Positions 28,483-37,602 of a DNA stretch of 64,000 nt are shown here, piece by piece. The stretch is from the NCBI GenBank assembly GCA_015056485.1, contig SVGD01000001.1, positions 71,094 to 135,093 of the forward strand. Reading direction: 5' to 3'. Under the pieces are notes generated by a model that made no database searches, had not been told where the DNA came from, and worked only from the letters and a program-made list of their open reading frames with translations. The translations under genes and the position numbers were made by a program. Origin of the DNA: Clostridiales bacterium. GTDB lineage: Bacteria; Bacillota; Clostridia; TANB77; CAG-508. Position 1 is the stretch's first letter; each line of letters starts with the position of its first letter.

Positions 28483-29194
28483 TTACAAGCTTTTTATTTC
28501 TTCTTTTTTCAAATATCTCCAAGTTCCTAATTTCAAATCCTTAACATCAATATTTCCTATTTTACTTCTATGTAAAGCAAGAACTTTTTTTCCTATAGCC
28601 TCACACATTCTTCTTACCTGCCTATTCTTTCCTTCATGTATTACAATTTGGATTCTAGAAATATTTTTTTCTTTATCTGTTTTTAATATTTTAGCTTCTG
28701 CTTTACTTGTTACAAATCCATCTATATTCACACCATTCTTCAGTTTATCTACTTCTTCGTCAGTTATTAAACCTTTTAATGTTACATTGTATGTTTTTTT
28801 TATTTCATGTTTTGGATGAGTAACTCTATATACAAAATCTCCATCATTAGTTAAAATTAAAGCCCCTGATGTATACATATCTAACCTTCCTACTGGAACT
28901 ATTCGTTCTTTCACTTTTACTAAATCTAAAACTGTTTCTCTTCCGAAATTGGTCATCTGCTGTTGTAACATATCCTATAGGTTTGTTTAGTAAAATATAT
29001 ACTTTTTGTTCTTCATTTTTTATTATTCTATTATCAAATTCTATTTTGTCATTTTCAGGTTCTATTTTTGTTCCTAATTCAGTAATAATTTGACCATTTA
29101 CTTTAACTCTTCCTGCTAATATATATTCTTCGCATTTTCGTCTAGATGCAACTCCTGAATCTGCTAAATATTTTTGCAATCTTATTTCTTCCAT
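28483..29194 (-). CDS. rluB: 23S rRNA pseudouridine synthase RluB family, one CGG +1 site
   Basis: 236 aa after dropping the C of the CGG at 28945. N-terminal S4 domain (RLQKYLADSGVASRRKCEEYI). The catalytic domain holds VGRLDMYTSGALILTNDGD with the catalytic aspartate, and it ends with NRQVRRMCEAIGKKV. The join reads DDQF-GRETVLDLVK. In this family the linker glycine there is usual but not invariant. Frame 0 would run about 30 residues into unrelated sequence and stop. Makes a pseudouridine in the peptidyl-transferase region of 23S rRNA. Confidence 0.9.
28942..28945 (-). other. CGG +1 frame site (rluB), TTT-CGG-A
   Basis: After 83 codons. Reading C then GGA gives Gln-Phe-Gly-Arg-Glu-Thr-Val and opens the catalytic domain. 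Confidence 0.85.
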
Positions 29195-29220
29195 AAAATT
29201 AATTCCTTTGTTTTTAATTT

Positions 29221-29319
29221 TAGAAGTGAGATGTGCGAGGTGTGAGGTGTGCTTTTAAAGTTATACTTCGTAGTTCTTCCCTAATTTTCACACTTCTCAC
29301 TTCCCACATCACACTTCTA
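29221..29319. repeat. Heptad repeat hairpin (GAAGTGN family), overlaps rluD stop
   Basis: The left arm (29221-29252) is TAGAAGTGAGATGTG in sevens. The right arm (29288-29319) is the complement, ending CACTTCTA. The final triplet, read on the minus strand, is the TAG stop of rluD. Confidence 0.85.
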
Positions 29320-30217
29320 ACTCAATTCATCTATTATCTCTTTAAAATAACTTGGCAACGGTGCTTCTAAAAGCATATGTTTTCCTGTAATTGGATGTTC
29401 AAATTCTAATTGGTGTGCATGTAACATCTGTCCATTCACTCCAAAAGGATTTTTTCCATTAGAATATAAATCATCACCAACCACTGGATATCCTATTTCA
29501 GACATATGAACTCTTATTTGATGAGTTCTTCCGAGTTTCTATTTTTACTTCAATAAGTGTATATTCCTTAAATCTTTTTATAACTTTAAAATAAGTAATT
29601 GCTTCTTTTCCTTTTTTTGTTACAGCCATCTTTTTTCTATCTTTGTCGCTTCTACCTATTGGCATATCAATTTTTGCTTCATTTTCCTTAATTACTCCTC
29701 TTACTAAAGCAAGATATATTTTATTTACCTTTCTTTCCTTTATCTGATTACTCATGTTTATATGTGCTTTATCATTTTTTGCAATTATTAATAACCCTGA
29801 TGTATTTTTATCTAATCGATGAACTATCCCTGGTCTAATTTCTCCTCCAATACCTGATAAACTATCCTTACATTTAGCCATAATTGCATTTACTAAAGTG
29901 CCACTTTGATTCCCATTTCCAGGATGAACAACCATACCTTTTTCTTTATTAATAACTAATATATCATCATCTTCATATATTACATCTAAAGGTATACTTT
30001 CAGCTTTTAAGTCTATTTCTATTGGAGTTTCATGTTCTTGTGTTATTAGGTCCCCAACATTTACTTTATAAGAAACTTTTACTTTTTTTCCATTAACTAA
30101 GACTTTTCCATCTTCAATTAACCTTTGAGCTGTTACTCTTGAAATCTCATTATTTAATTCACAAATTACTTTATCAATTCTTCCTTCTGTACCTTCTTGA
30201 ATTATATATTCGTTCAT
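29317..30217 (-). CDS. rluD: 23S rRNA pseudouridine synthase RluD family, one CGG +1 site
   Basis: 299 aa after removing one C at the CGG at 29533. S4 domain first (ITSRVTAQRL-type, VLVNGKKVKVSYKVNVGD), then catalytic GIVHRLDKNTSGLLIIAKND. The family motif is E-T-GRTHQIRVHM, which is only complete if the CGG gives its GG to glycine. The end is HAHQLEFEHPITGKHMLLEAPLP. Modifies U1911/1915/1917-type positions of 23S rRNA helix 69. Frame 0 ends 12 codons after the CGG. Confidence 0.92.
29530..29533 (-). other. CGG +1 frame site (rluD), ACT-CGG-A
   Basis: After 228 codons. Reading C then GGA gives the near-universal GRTHQIRVH motif of RluA/RluD enzymes. Confidence 0.9.
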
Positions 30218-30252
30218 TATATCTTCCTTTTTTTATATTATTAATTATTTCT

Positions 30253-30333
30253 CGGGTCGCTGTCGGATAGCCGTCCGAATATAATGAGTTTACGGATATC
30301 ACATGCCCTTGGTGTAAGGGTGGCGACCCCTAC
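30253..30333. repeat. Family A repeat, composite copy encoding the lspA C-terminus
   Basis: Begins CGGGTCGCTGTCGG and ends GGCGACCCCTAC, with an insert CCGTCCGAATATAATGAG and TTACGGATATC in the middle. On the minus strand its first part is translated as the last residues of LspA. Confidence 0.7.
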
Positions 30334-30784
30334 AATCTTTTTTAATTAAATAAATTAGTGTTATAACAATTCCTACAACAATTAACATGTCTTCTAAATT
30401 AAATACTGGGTATTTAAATAAATCATTTATATCTATATAATCGACCACAAAACCTCTATAGATTCTGTCTATTAGATTTCCTGTTCCTCCTGATAGAATT
30501 AATATACTACCTATAAATTCAAGTTTACTAAGTTCTTTTTTTCTTTGTGTATAAATTATAATTGCTGTTATAATTACTATATTTAAAAGTATAAAAATCC
30601 ATATGTGATTATTTCCTAGTCCAAAAGCTCCCCCAGTATTCTTTACAAAACTTAATTTTAAGAAATTATCTATTATAATTTTAGAAGAATCAATATTTTT
30701 TACAATTATTTGCTTTATTAATTGTCCTAATACTATTAAAAATATAATTGTAATAAAAAATATAATTCTATTTTTCTTTTTCAT
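30299..30784 (-). CDS. lspA: Lipoprotein signal peptidase
   Basis: Cleaves diacylglyceryl-modified prolipoproteins in the membrane. 161 aa, four helices. The two catalytic aspartate boxes are visible: GGTGNLIDRIYRGFVVDYID and PVFNLEDMLI. The natural end would be about YLIKK. The last residues (CRGRHPYTKGM) are encoded by an intruding family A repeat. GGAGATG before ATG. It lies upstream of rluD, the usual Firmicutes arrangement lspA-rluD. Confidence 0.95.
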   Translation of the reverse strand: MKKKNRIIFFITIIFLIVLGQLIKQIIVKNIDSSKIIIDNFLKLSFVKNTGGAFGLGNNHIWIFILLNIVIITAIIIYTQRKKELSKLEFIGSILILSGGTGNLIDRIYRGFVVDYIDINDLFKYPVFNLEDMLIVVGIVITLIYLIKKDCRGRHPYTKGM

Positions 30785-30797
30785 TTACATCTCCTGT

Positions 30798-32426
30798 TTA
30801 AATTTTTTCATAAATGCAAAAATATTCATCTTCATATATCTCTTTATACTTATCTTCATTTTGTTTCATATATGTTCTTAATTTAGCCTTACTAGTCATT
30901 ATAAAATGTGTAAAATCATATTTTTCCAATAATCCTTCCGTAGAACTGTTTGCCCCAGATATCTTTAAGAAATCATTAAATACTGTAACCCCTTCATTGA
31001 ATTCTGGTGCATATAAATCAGCTCTAGAATCTATAAATACTGGTATATCTTGGAATAATAAATAACTTCCATAATTATATTCATTATATAATCTTATCTT
31101 TTCTACATCTAAATTTTCTTTAATCCATTCAGCCGCTTGAACTGGATAAGAAGCTTTGCTTATATAACTATCATCCATTTTAGGTTTATATTCATACCAA
31201 CTTAGTGCTAGTATTGCTAATACAACTATAGTTTGTCCAATAATAGTTACAGCTTTTTCTTCTATTTTTCTTAATGTATTTGGAGCATATTTGCTAAACC
31301 AAGAAGTTACTAATCTATTTAATATAAATATTGTAATTATAAAAAACATTGATTCCTGTCTTCTTGTATAAAAACTAAGCATTATCAGTCCTGCTAGCAT
31401 AAATAAATCTTTTAATTTTATTTTTGTATCAGTAAACATTAGAATTGAAATAAATATTACTAAAACACATGCAAAATCTAAGTGTTCTATTAATGTTAAT
31501 GGTTTGTGCTCACTAATACTTTTTGTAGTATCTCCTGCCATTGTATCTATTAAATAAGTATATGGAACCTTTCCTATTGGTGTAATAAATCCTGCAAACA
31601 AACATATTATCATTATAATGATTAATGCTTTCATATTATCACTAGGTTTAATTATTATTTTATATGCATTTTCACTTGCTTTTTTTCTTCTTTTGTTTCT
31701 TTCTTCATTTTTGTTTTCTAATATATGTAACTTATTTTTTAAATTTTCTATTTCATTAGTATCATTTGTTTTTTGAATTTTTTTATAAATACTTTCTATT
31801 CTAGCTTTATTTATGATTATAAATGTATGAGACAATATATAAATCATATATTCTGCTACATATGGTAAATATAAAATAAAATAGAAAGGAAATACTGCTA
31901 CATGAACATTTGCAATTATAATTGGTATAATTATTAAACCTATTGCATACCTTTTGTACCTTGTTTCCAAAAATCTTTCAATAAAGAAAACCGTTAAAAT
32001 AAACAAGATGAATGTAAACAATTGAGCTCTTGCAGCTATATAACCTTGCAATACATATAATGTACCTATTGTTGTAATAAATGGCACAAATCTATTTTTA
32101 CTTAATTTGCAATTTGTTAAATATAATACTATACCTAATATCATACAAAATAACATTGTTGAAATATATACTCCTGTTTGTCCTCCTATTGCATAAAACA
32201 AATAAATCATTACATCATATGCCCAATGAGGAAAAGTATATTCTAAATTTTCATGCCAAGCAAAAGGTTCTTCCATAGTTATACCATTATCTAAAACATA
32301 TTTTCCTAATTTTATAGTATAAAATGTATCGTTTTGTAAGCTTTTTGGTGTTATTGCAAAACAAAAAAGTATTATTAATACAATTGCAATAATATTAAAT
32401 TTTATCTTTGTTTGTTTTTCTTTCAT
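30798..32426 (-). CDS. Polytopic membrane protein, GT-C glycosyltransferase-like
   Basis: 542 aa, about ten membrane helices interrupted by a charged cytoplasmic coiled segment (around residues 215-250, KNKLHILENKNEERNKRRKK). A soluble C-terminal part (EWIKENLDVEKIRLYNEYNYGSYLLF) resembles the extracytoplasmic end of dolichyl-mannosyltransferase-like or related GT-C proteins. An early ENLEYTFPHWAYD loop after helix 1 may hold the catalytic acid. The family is not firmly recognised. AAAGGAG before ATG; followed 13 bp later by lspA. Confidence 0.6.
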   Translation of the reverse strand: MKEKQTKIKFNIIAIVLIILFCFAITPKSLQNDTFYTIKLGKYVLDNGITMEEPFAWHENLEYTFPHWAYDVMIYLFYAIGGQTGVYISTMLFCMILGIVLYLTNCKLSKNRFVPFITTIGTLYVLQGYIAARAQLFTFILFILTVFFIERFLETRYKRYAIGLIIIPIIIANVHVAVFPFYFILYLPYVAEYMIYILSHTFIIINKARIESIYKKIQKTNDTNEIENLKNKLHILENKNEERNKRRKKASENAYKIIIKPSDNMKALIIIMIICLFAGFITPIGKVPYTYLIDTMAGDTTKSISEHKPLTLIEHLDFACVLVIFISILMFTDTKIKLKDLFMLAGLIMLSFYTRRQESMFFIITIFILNRLVTSWFSKYAPNTLRKIEEKAVTIIGQTIVVLAILALSWYEYKPKMDDSYISKASYPVQAAEWIKENLDVEKIRLYNEYNYGSYLLFQDIPVFIDSRADLYAPEFNEGVTVFNDFLKISGANSSTEGLLEKYDFTHFIMTSKAKLRTYMKQNEDKYKEIYEDEYFCIYEKI

Positions 32427-32500
32427 AATCCACTCCTTTATCGGATATATATTATCATATTACAAAAAAAGTTACAAGGAATACAATAAGAAAAGTAAAC

Positions 32501-32543
32501 AAAAAAACACCCACGTACCAATTTATATTAGTACATGAGCATT
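32501..32543 (-). terminator. Probable terminator after ssb
   Basis: CTCATGTAC / GGTACGTGGG imperfect stem with an AT loop and a T7 run on the minus strand. Confidence 0.6.
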
Positions 32544-32564
32544 GTAAAATCTATGTAATTAAAA

Positions 32565-33263
32565 TTATATAGCTTCTTCATTTAATTCTTCAGCAGCTGT
32601 ATTTTCATCATCTTTTTTATTAATAACTTCTAAACTTCCTACTGAAACTTCATAAGCAACTCTTTGTTCAACTGTTCCATCTTCAAATTTCTTTTCATAA
32701 ATTCTGCTTTGAACTCTTCCTACAATTTTAACTTCTGTTCCAACTTCTAAGTTTTGACAGAATCTTGCATTTCTACCCCATGCTATACATGGTATATAAT
32801 CTGATTTATTATATGCTCTATTTACAGCTAAAAGAATATCTGAAATTTCTCTCCCAAATGGTGTTTGTCTATATATAGGTTTTTTGCAAATATATCCATT
32901 AAGAACAACTTCATTAGAAACTTGTGATGTTGTTTTTTCTTCTTCATCCTCTTGTTGTTCATTATATTCCATAATATCTTTTGCAAAAACAGTTAAAATA
33001 AGTCTATTTCTTTCATTTTCATAGCTGTTATATGATCTGAATTGTCCTTCTATAACAACTTTTTTACCTTCATCCAAATCAAAGTTTGCAAGTAATCTTT
33101 CTGATATTGTAATTGGAATTATGTCTTCATTTCCACTTAAACGTGGTACTTCAAGATTAAATACGTAAAAACTTTCTCCATAAATTTCGTGACTAAATTT
33201 TTTATCGCTAATAACTTTACCTATTAAAACTAAGTAGTTATTTTCTGTATAATTTGTAACCAA
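32565..33263 (-). CDS. Single-stranded DNA-binding protein, double OB-fold
   Basis: 232 aa, TTG start with AGGAGG 7 bases upstream. Two OB-fold halves: the first about 1-100 (NYLVLIGKVISDKKF, ESFYVFNLEVPRLSG), the second about 115-215 (NEVVLNGYICKKPIYRQTPFG, IPCIAWGRNARF). Clostridia often have such two-domain SSB-like proteins besides the main Ssb. A Glu-rich linker and acidic tail (EELNEEAI) may bind partners. It has its own promoter. Confidence 0.8.
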   Translation of the reverse strand: MVTNYTENNYLVLIGKVISDKKFSHEIYGESFYVFNLEVPRLSGNEDIIPITISERLLANFDLDEGKKVVIEGQFRSYNSYENERNRLILTVFAKDIMEYNEQQEDEEEKTTSQVSNEVVLNGYICKKPIYRQTPFGREISDILLAVNRAYNKSDYIPCIAWGRNARFCQNLEVGTEVKIVGRVQSRIYEKKFEDGTVEQRVAYEVSVGSLEVINKKDDENTAAEELNEEAI

Positions 33264-33350
33264 TTTCGTTTCCTCCTTTTATTCATCTATAGTATTTTAT
33301 TCATTTTGTTTATACTTTAGAATATTTAATTTTTCGCAACTAACAACACT

Positions 33351-33379
33351 ATTATAACACTTTTTTTTATATTTGTCTA
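33351..33379 (-). promoter_or_regulatory. Predicted promoter of the ssb-like gene
   Basis: Minus-strand TAGACA, 17 bp, TATAAT. Confidence 0.65.
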
Positions 33380-33399
33380 CATAAAATGGGAAATTTGTT

Positions 33400-33436
33400 A
33401 AAAAAGACCAATTGTTAAAAACAATTGGTCTTTTAA
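33400..33436 (-). terminator. Intrinsic terminator of greA
   Basis: AAAGACCAATTGTT / AACAATTGGTCTTTT hairpin directly after greA. Confidence 0.88.
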
Positions 33437-33443
33437 TTTAAAT

Positions 33444-33920
33444 CTATTTTTTTATTGCTAACACTTTATATTTTGCAATTCCTCCTGGTGTTTGTGCTTC
33501 TACAACTTGATTTTTTTTCGCTCCTAAAAGCGCACTTCCTATTGGAGATTCGTTAGAAATTTTGTTTTGTGATAAATCAACTTCTGTAGAACCAACTATT
33601 GTGTATTCTACTTCTTCATCAAATTCCATATCTAAAACTTTTACTGTATTTCCAACTTGAACTGTTTTTGTATCTATTTCAGATTCATCAATTATTTTTG
33701 CATATCTTAATTTGTTTTCTAATTCAGCAATTTTAATTTCATTTGAAGCTTGAGCATTTTTTGCTTCATCATATTCTGAGTTTTCAGATAAATCTCCAAA
33801 TCCTAAAGCTACTTTTATTCTTTCAGATATCTCTGTTCTTTTTTCTGTTTTTAAATATTCTAATTCTTTTTCTAAATTGTCATATCCTTCTTGTGTTAAT
33901 AATACTTCTTTTTCTTCCAT
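33444..33920 (-). CDS. greA: Transcription elongation factor GreA
   Basis: Rescues backtracked RNA polymerase by stimulating transcript cleavage. 158 aa. The N-terminal coiled coil has [21 protein letters not shown] and the tip acidic pair within [13 protein letters not shown]. The C-terminal FKBP-like domain ends [27 protein letters not shown] before ATG, with its own promoter and terminator. Confidence 0.97.
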   Translation of the reverse strand: MEEKEVLLTQEGYDNLEKELEYLKTEKRTEISERIKVALGFGDLSENSEYDEAKNAQASNEIKIAELENKLRYAKIIDESEIDTKTVQVGNTVKVLDMEFDEEVEYTIVGSTEVDLSQNKISNESPIGSALLGAKKNQVVEAQTPGGIAKYKVLAIKK

Positions 33921-33962
33921 AAGGCATATCTCCTTTAAATTATTTTATTACCTAGTTTCTTT

Positions 33963-33991
33963 ATATTACTCCACTATACATTTTTTGTCAA
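33963..33991 (-). promoter_or_regulatory. Predicted promoter of greA
   Basis: Minus-strand TTGACA, 17 bp, TAATAT, overlapping the last codons of the upstream hypothetical gene. Confidence 0.7.
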
Positions 33992-34897
33992 GTGAATTTT
34001 ACTAAATTCTTCATTACTAATTTTCCCGTTATTTCCTATTAAACTTTCAATTCTTACATTGTCTTTAGTGATTTGATTTCTTATACTAGAAAAGTCTTTC
34101 AATTTTATTATTAGACTTTCATAAACTACTTCATTTTCAAACATATCCATTTTATATTGTTCTGGTATATGGCATTTTATTCCTTTTATATTTATACCTT
34201 GGAACTTTTTAGGAAGTATTTTTATTTCATTATTTAAATTTATAATAATTGCTTTCCTAAATATATTGTATTTATTTAAAAGCTCTTCTGGAAAATCCAT
34301 ATTCAAAATTATTCTTGAATTTACTAAAGCTTGTTTGCAATTATTAGTGATTCTAATCATTATTCCTGATTCATTAAGTAAATTTTTTTCAATCACTTTA
34401 AATTTATTAATATTATTTGTTATTATATTTATTCTTTTTGCATCTTTAGCAATTAAACTTATGTTTCTTAAGTTAGTTTCATTGTTATCATTTACTAAAA
34501 TTGATACTTCTGTTTCCCTTATATCCTTATCTTGTTTATCTAATATATATTGCAATACTTCATATGCTAAATAATTAAATAGTTTTCTACCATTTAAAAT
34601 ATTTATGTTGTTAGAATATAAAATATTTTTTAGTTCTTCGTGTTTATATAATTCTTCAGATAAAACTATATTCTGCACATCATTTTTGTATAATATTTTA
34701 TTTAATTTTTTCGCTACATTGTTTATTCTTTTTATTTTTCGGTCTGGTAAAAAAGGAAGTTCACAAATAGTTTTTTCATCTACTTTTTTTATATCAATTA
34801 TATTAAAAAACTTCTTAATTTTTATTATCCATCTTTTAACAATATCACATGTATATAAATTTTCTTGTACATACCAAATAACCATAAAAACGCTCAC
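33974..34897 (-). CDS. Hypothetical protein, 307 aa
   Basis: No family recognised. No signal peptide; the N-terminus (MSVFMVIWYVQENLY) is hydrophobic but too short to be a clear helix. Alternating helix-strand pattern with EVSILVNDNNET, ISLIAKDAKRINIITN and KAIIINLNNEIKILPKKF, like a Rossmann-type fold. Upstream of greA, with TATATTTAG and no strong ribosome site before the ATG at 34897 or an in-frame ATG 12 bases later. Confidence 0.55.
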   Translation of the reverse strand: MSVFMVIWYVQENLYTCDIVKRWIIKIKKFFNIIDIKKVDEKTICELPFLPDRKIKRINNVAKKLNKILYKNDVQNIVLSEELYKHEELKNILYSNNINILNGRKLFNYLAYEVLQYILDKQDKDIRETEVSILVNDNNETNLRNISLIAKDAKRINIITNNINKFKVIEKNLLNESGIMIRITNNCKQALVNSRIILNMDFPEELLNKYNIFRKAIIINLNNEIKILPKKFQGINIKGIKCHIPEQYKMDMFENEVVYESLIIKLKDFSSIRNQITKDNVRIESLIGNNGKISNEEFSKIHLTKNV

Positions 34898-35242
34898 CTA
34901 AATATATAATATTTAAGTGAGCAAAAATTATTACATATTTTGGAGTTTGGATTTTGGAATTTGGTAGTTAGATTTTTTAAATAATCGGGCATTTAAATTA
35001 AACTAAAGGATATTATATCGTTTTCCTGAAAATTTCTTGAATTTTCAGGAAAATTTTAAAAGCTAAAACAATTAATTTTTGACAAATGAGTATTCATTTT
35101 CAAAAATTAATATTTTAGCTTAATTTATATAAATTAGAATATATAGCTATGTCTCCGGAGTGCGGACGACCAATGGTCGCCCCTACATTTACTTTGCAAA
35201 TTTTAGTCATATACTGAATATCTTCTCACTAAACATTTTGTC
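34898..35242. other. Intergenic region with four repeat types, no gene
   Basis: Heptad arm TTTTGGA, GTTTGGA, TTTTGGA, ATTTGGT (about 34937-34975). Short hairpin ATATCGTTTTCCTGAAAATT..TTTTCAGGAAAAT (about 35014-35056). A 22-bp-arm inverted repeat AAGCTAAAACAATTAATTT / AAATTAATATTTTAGCTT (35060-35121). A family A palindrome (35163-35186). Confidence 0.75.
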
Positions 35243-35488
35243 TTATGCATCTTGACTCTCATAATACAAATTTTCCGGAGCAACGTCTTCTCCTCCTGCC
35301 CATTCTACTGTGCAACCTCTTGGTTTTACATTTTCAAAATATTCTCGTTCCTTTAGTTTACTGTAAAATTTTATTTTTTCAATATGTTCTGTCATATCAT
35401 AAATCTTTTCTTCTCCTGTTTGAAATTTTATATATATTTTATATCCTTCTAGTGCTTTTACTTCTATTATTCGTGGTGTAATGTACAT
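35243..35488 (-). CDS. DUF2442 domain protein
   Basis: 81 aa. MYITPRIIEVKALEGYKIYIKFQTG and EWAGGEDVAPENLYYES are the DUF2442 ends. Such proteins pair with DUF4160 proteins and are suspected antitoxin-like or regulatory partners. Starts 26 bp after the DUF4160 gene, with GGGGG before ATG, so the two form an operon. Confidence 0.85.
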   Translation of the reverse strand: MYITPRIIEVKALEGYKIYIKFQTGEEKIYDMTEHIEKIKFYSKLKEREYFENVKPRGCTVEWAGGEDVAPENLYYESQDA

Positions 35489-35514
35489 AATATTTTGCCC
35501 CCTTCTTAATTAAA

Positions 35515-35781
35515 TTATTTTAATGGTTCTATTCTAAAAAATTCTTTATTGTCTTTTAAAAGTTTCCACAAAGTATTTAATTCATCTTGATGAATCATTA
35601 TCCATGCTTCAACCATTTTCTTTTGTTTATTTGGGAAATTTCCTCTTAACTCATTACCTTCTAAGTCAAAAACAGAATCATATTCAACGTATTGAGCATG
35701 TAAATGTGGTAACTTATGCCTGTCATTTTCATTATAATGCATTATAATAAGTATCCCATAAAATTGCGATATTATTGGCAA
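35515..35781 (-). CDS. DUF4160 domain protein, TTG start
   Basis: 88 aa from a TTG at 35781 that follows GGAGG; longer frames lack a site and encode unlike sequence. IISQFYGILIIMHYNEND..HLPHLHAQY-type sequence with His-x-Pro-H-L-H and the end RIEPLK are the DUF4160 marks. With the adjacent DUF2442 gene it forms a two-gene module often suspected to be a toxin-antitoxin system; not proved. Confidence 0.82.
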   Translation of the reverse strand: MPIISQFYGILIIMHYNENDRHKLPHLHAQYVEYDSVFDLEGNELRGNFPNKQKKMVEAWIMIHQDELNTLWKLLKDNKEFFRIEPLK

Positions 35782-35871
35782 GTATCTCTCACCTCCTTTA
35801 TTATAGCATTTGTCTTTTTGATTTACAATCTTTTTGGAAATTAAAATTACAAGAACTGTAATTTTTAAAGA

Positions 35872-35914
35872 AAAAAAGAAATATGTTATTTTAAATACTA
35901 ACATATTTCTTTTA
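35872..35914 (-). terminator. Terminator of pilin-like gene 1
   Basis: AAAGAAATATGTTA / TAACATATTTCTTT hairpin; nearly identical to the one after pilin-like gene 2. Confidence 0.8.
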
Positions 35915-35950
35915 AATTATTTGTCGAAAATTGTGTTTTTGATTTTATTT

Positions 35951-37186
35951 TTAATTACTTACAGTAACTTTTCCTTGTGTGTTTGTTGCTGCTAATTCAT
36001 TTAACACTGTAGACGAACCTTTTAAAATTATTCCTGTACCATCTCTTCCTGCATTTTGGAAACATGTTGTATAAGTTGTAGGTGAAGCATTTATTATAAT
36101 TTCTCCTTGTATTTTATAACAATTGTAAAATGTAGAATTCATATTTGTTACACTTGCAGGTATAACAGGTGTTTTTTCTAAAACATAACAACCTCTAAAT
36201 GTATATGTCATATTTGTAACACCATTTGGTATTTCTGGCGCTTCTTTTAATGAACTACAATTATAAAAAGTATATGTCATTATTTTTACAGTTTCAGGTA
36301 TTTGTGGAGCTGTCTTTAACGATGAACATCCTCTAAAAGCATTGTTCATATTCGTTATTCCTTTAGGCATTTCTGGTGGTGCAACTAGTGAACTACATCC
36401 ATAAAACAAATCATTTACATTTGTAGCAACACCTGGTAAATCAGGAGGATTTTTCAAATTGCTACATCCAAGAAATGTTTGATTTAAATACGTAACTGTA
36501 CTAGGTATGCTTGGTGCTTTTACTAAATTAGTACAATTTTTAAATGTACCAAATAAATTTACTATTGGTTTTCCATATATCTCTTCTGCTATATTTCCAT
36601 ATTCTTCTTTTGTTTTATCTAGTACTGCTACAGTCCAGCCACCACTATATGTATATTTATAATCTCCATATATTACTATATCTCCATTTTTTAAATTATT
36701 AGGGTCGCCTGGTGTTACTCCATCTGCTTTTGTAAATATTACTCCTTGTGTATCTGTTGTTATTTTTAAATCTTCTATTTCTTCTGGAATTTTATCTATT
36801 TCCGTTATTTTTCCCGTTACATTTTCCACTTCATATAATTTTCCTGATGGTCCTTGATATATTGTCTTATTTTCATACCTTGATATTTCTTTAAAACCTT
36901 CTGGTAATACTATATTATCTAAATTTACTCCTTCACTATTTTTTACTGTTGCAAATACTGCATCTTGTAATTTCTCTTTTTCTGCTGCTATTTCTGTTCC
37001 TTCTTTTGCCTCTTTTAAATTATTTAATACTCCATTACTTCCTAATGCTAGTGATAAAGTTACTGCTATTAGTATTAGCATTACTACTATTGTTATTATT
37101 AGAGCTACTAGTGTGATTCCTTTATTAGATATATGAAGTGCGAGGTGTGAAGTGTGATTTCCTTTTTTTATTTTTTCTTTTGACAT
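35951..37186 (-). CDS. Prepilin-type surface protein with BspA-like leucine-rich repeats (copy 1)
   Basis: 411 aa. Prepilin peptidase-type N-terminus: leader ending SNKG, then ITLVALIITIVVMLILIAV. A spacer (about 50-205) follows, then about seven repeats of 22-23 residues of the form xxTFxGCSSLxxAPxIPxxVTNM, the BspA/DUF285-like class. The C-terminal cap is ILKGSSTVLNELAATN. Its leader is unusually long because GNHTSHLALHI is encoded by an intruding heptad repeat (37132-37157). Presumably assembled on or anchored to the cell surface. Tandem paralogue of the next gene. Confidence 0.8.
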   Translation of the reverse strand: MSKEKIKKGNHTSHLALHISNKGITLVALIITIVVMLILIAVTLSLALGSNGVLNNLKEAKEGTEIAAEKEKLQDAVFATVKNSEGVNLDNIVLPEGFKEISRYENKTIYQGPSGKLYEVENVTGKITEIDKIPEEIEDLKITTDTQGVIFTKADGVTPGDPNNLKNGDIVIYGDYKYTYSGGWTVAVLDKTKEEYGNIAEEIYGKPIVNLFGTFKNCTNLVKAPSIPSTVTYLNQTFLGCSNLKNPPDLPGVATNVNDLFYGCSSLVAPPEMPKGITNMNNAFRGCSSLKTAPQIPETVKIMTYTFYNCSSLKEAPEIPNGVTNMTYTFRGCYVLEKTPVIPASVTNMNSTFYNCYKIQGEIIINASPTTYTTCFQNAGRDGTGIILKGSSTVLNELAATNTQGKVTVSN

Positions 37187-37602
37187 CTATTTTGCTCCTT
37201 CTTTTGTTTTTGTCATTTCTTCGAAGAACGGGTCTCTTAGGGCAGCGACCCCTACAACTAAATTTATAAATATTTTTTTCTATTACAATATTAATATAAA
37301 TTTTAAAGTTTTACACTATTATTGTCAATATATTTTGGAGTTTTGATTTTAGAATTTGGTAGTTATTTTTTAATTATCGAGCAGTTATTTTAATCTACAA
37401 AATATTATATCGATTTAATGAAAATTGAAAAAATTTCATTAAATTTTAAATGGGCGGACACAGGGCCCGTCCCTACATTTACTCTAGAATTTTTAATTTT
37501 AGCCTGAACTGTAATTTATAAAGAAAAAAAGAAATATGTTTGCTTAAATACTAACATATTTCTTTTAAATTATTTGTCGAAAAATTTTTTTACTTTTATT
37601 TT
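37187..37602. other. Spacer between pilin-like genes, repeats only
   Basis: 416 bp, no gene. Family A units at 37229-37255 and 37452-37476, a heptad arm (TTTTGGAGTTTTGATTTTAG) at about 37330, a short hairpin ATATCGATTTAATGAAAATT at about 37405-37447, and the terminator of copy 2 (37524-37567, same sequence as after copy 1). Confidence 0.75.
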
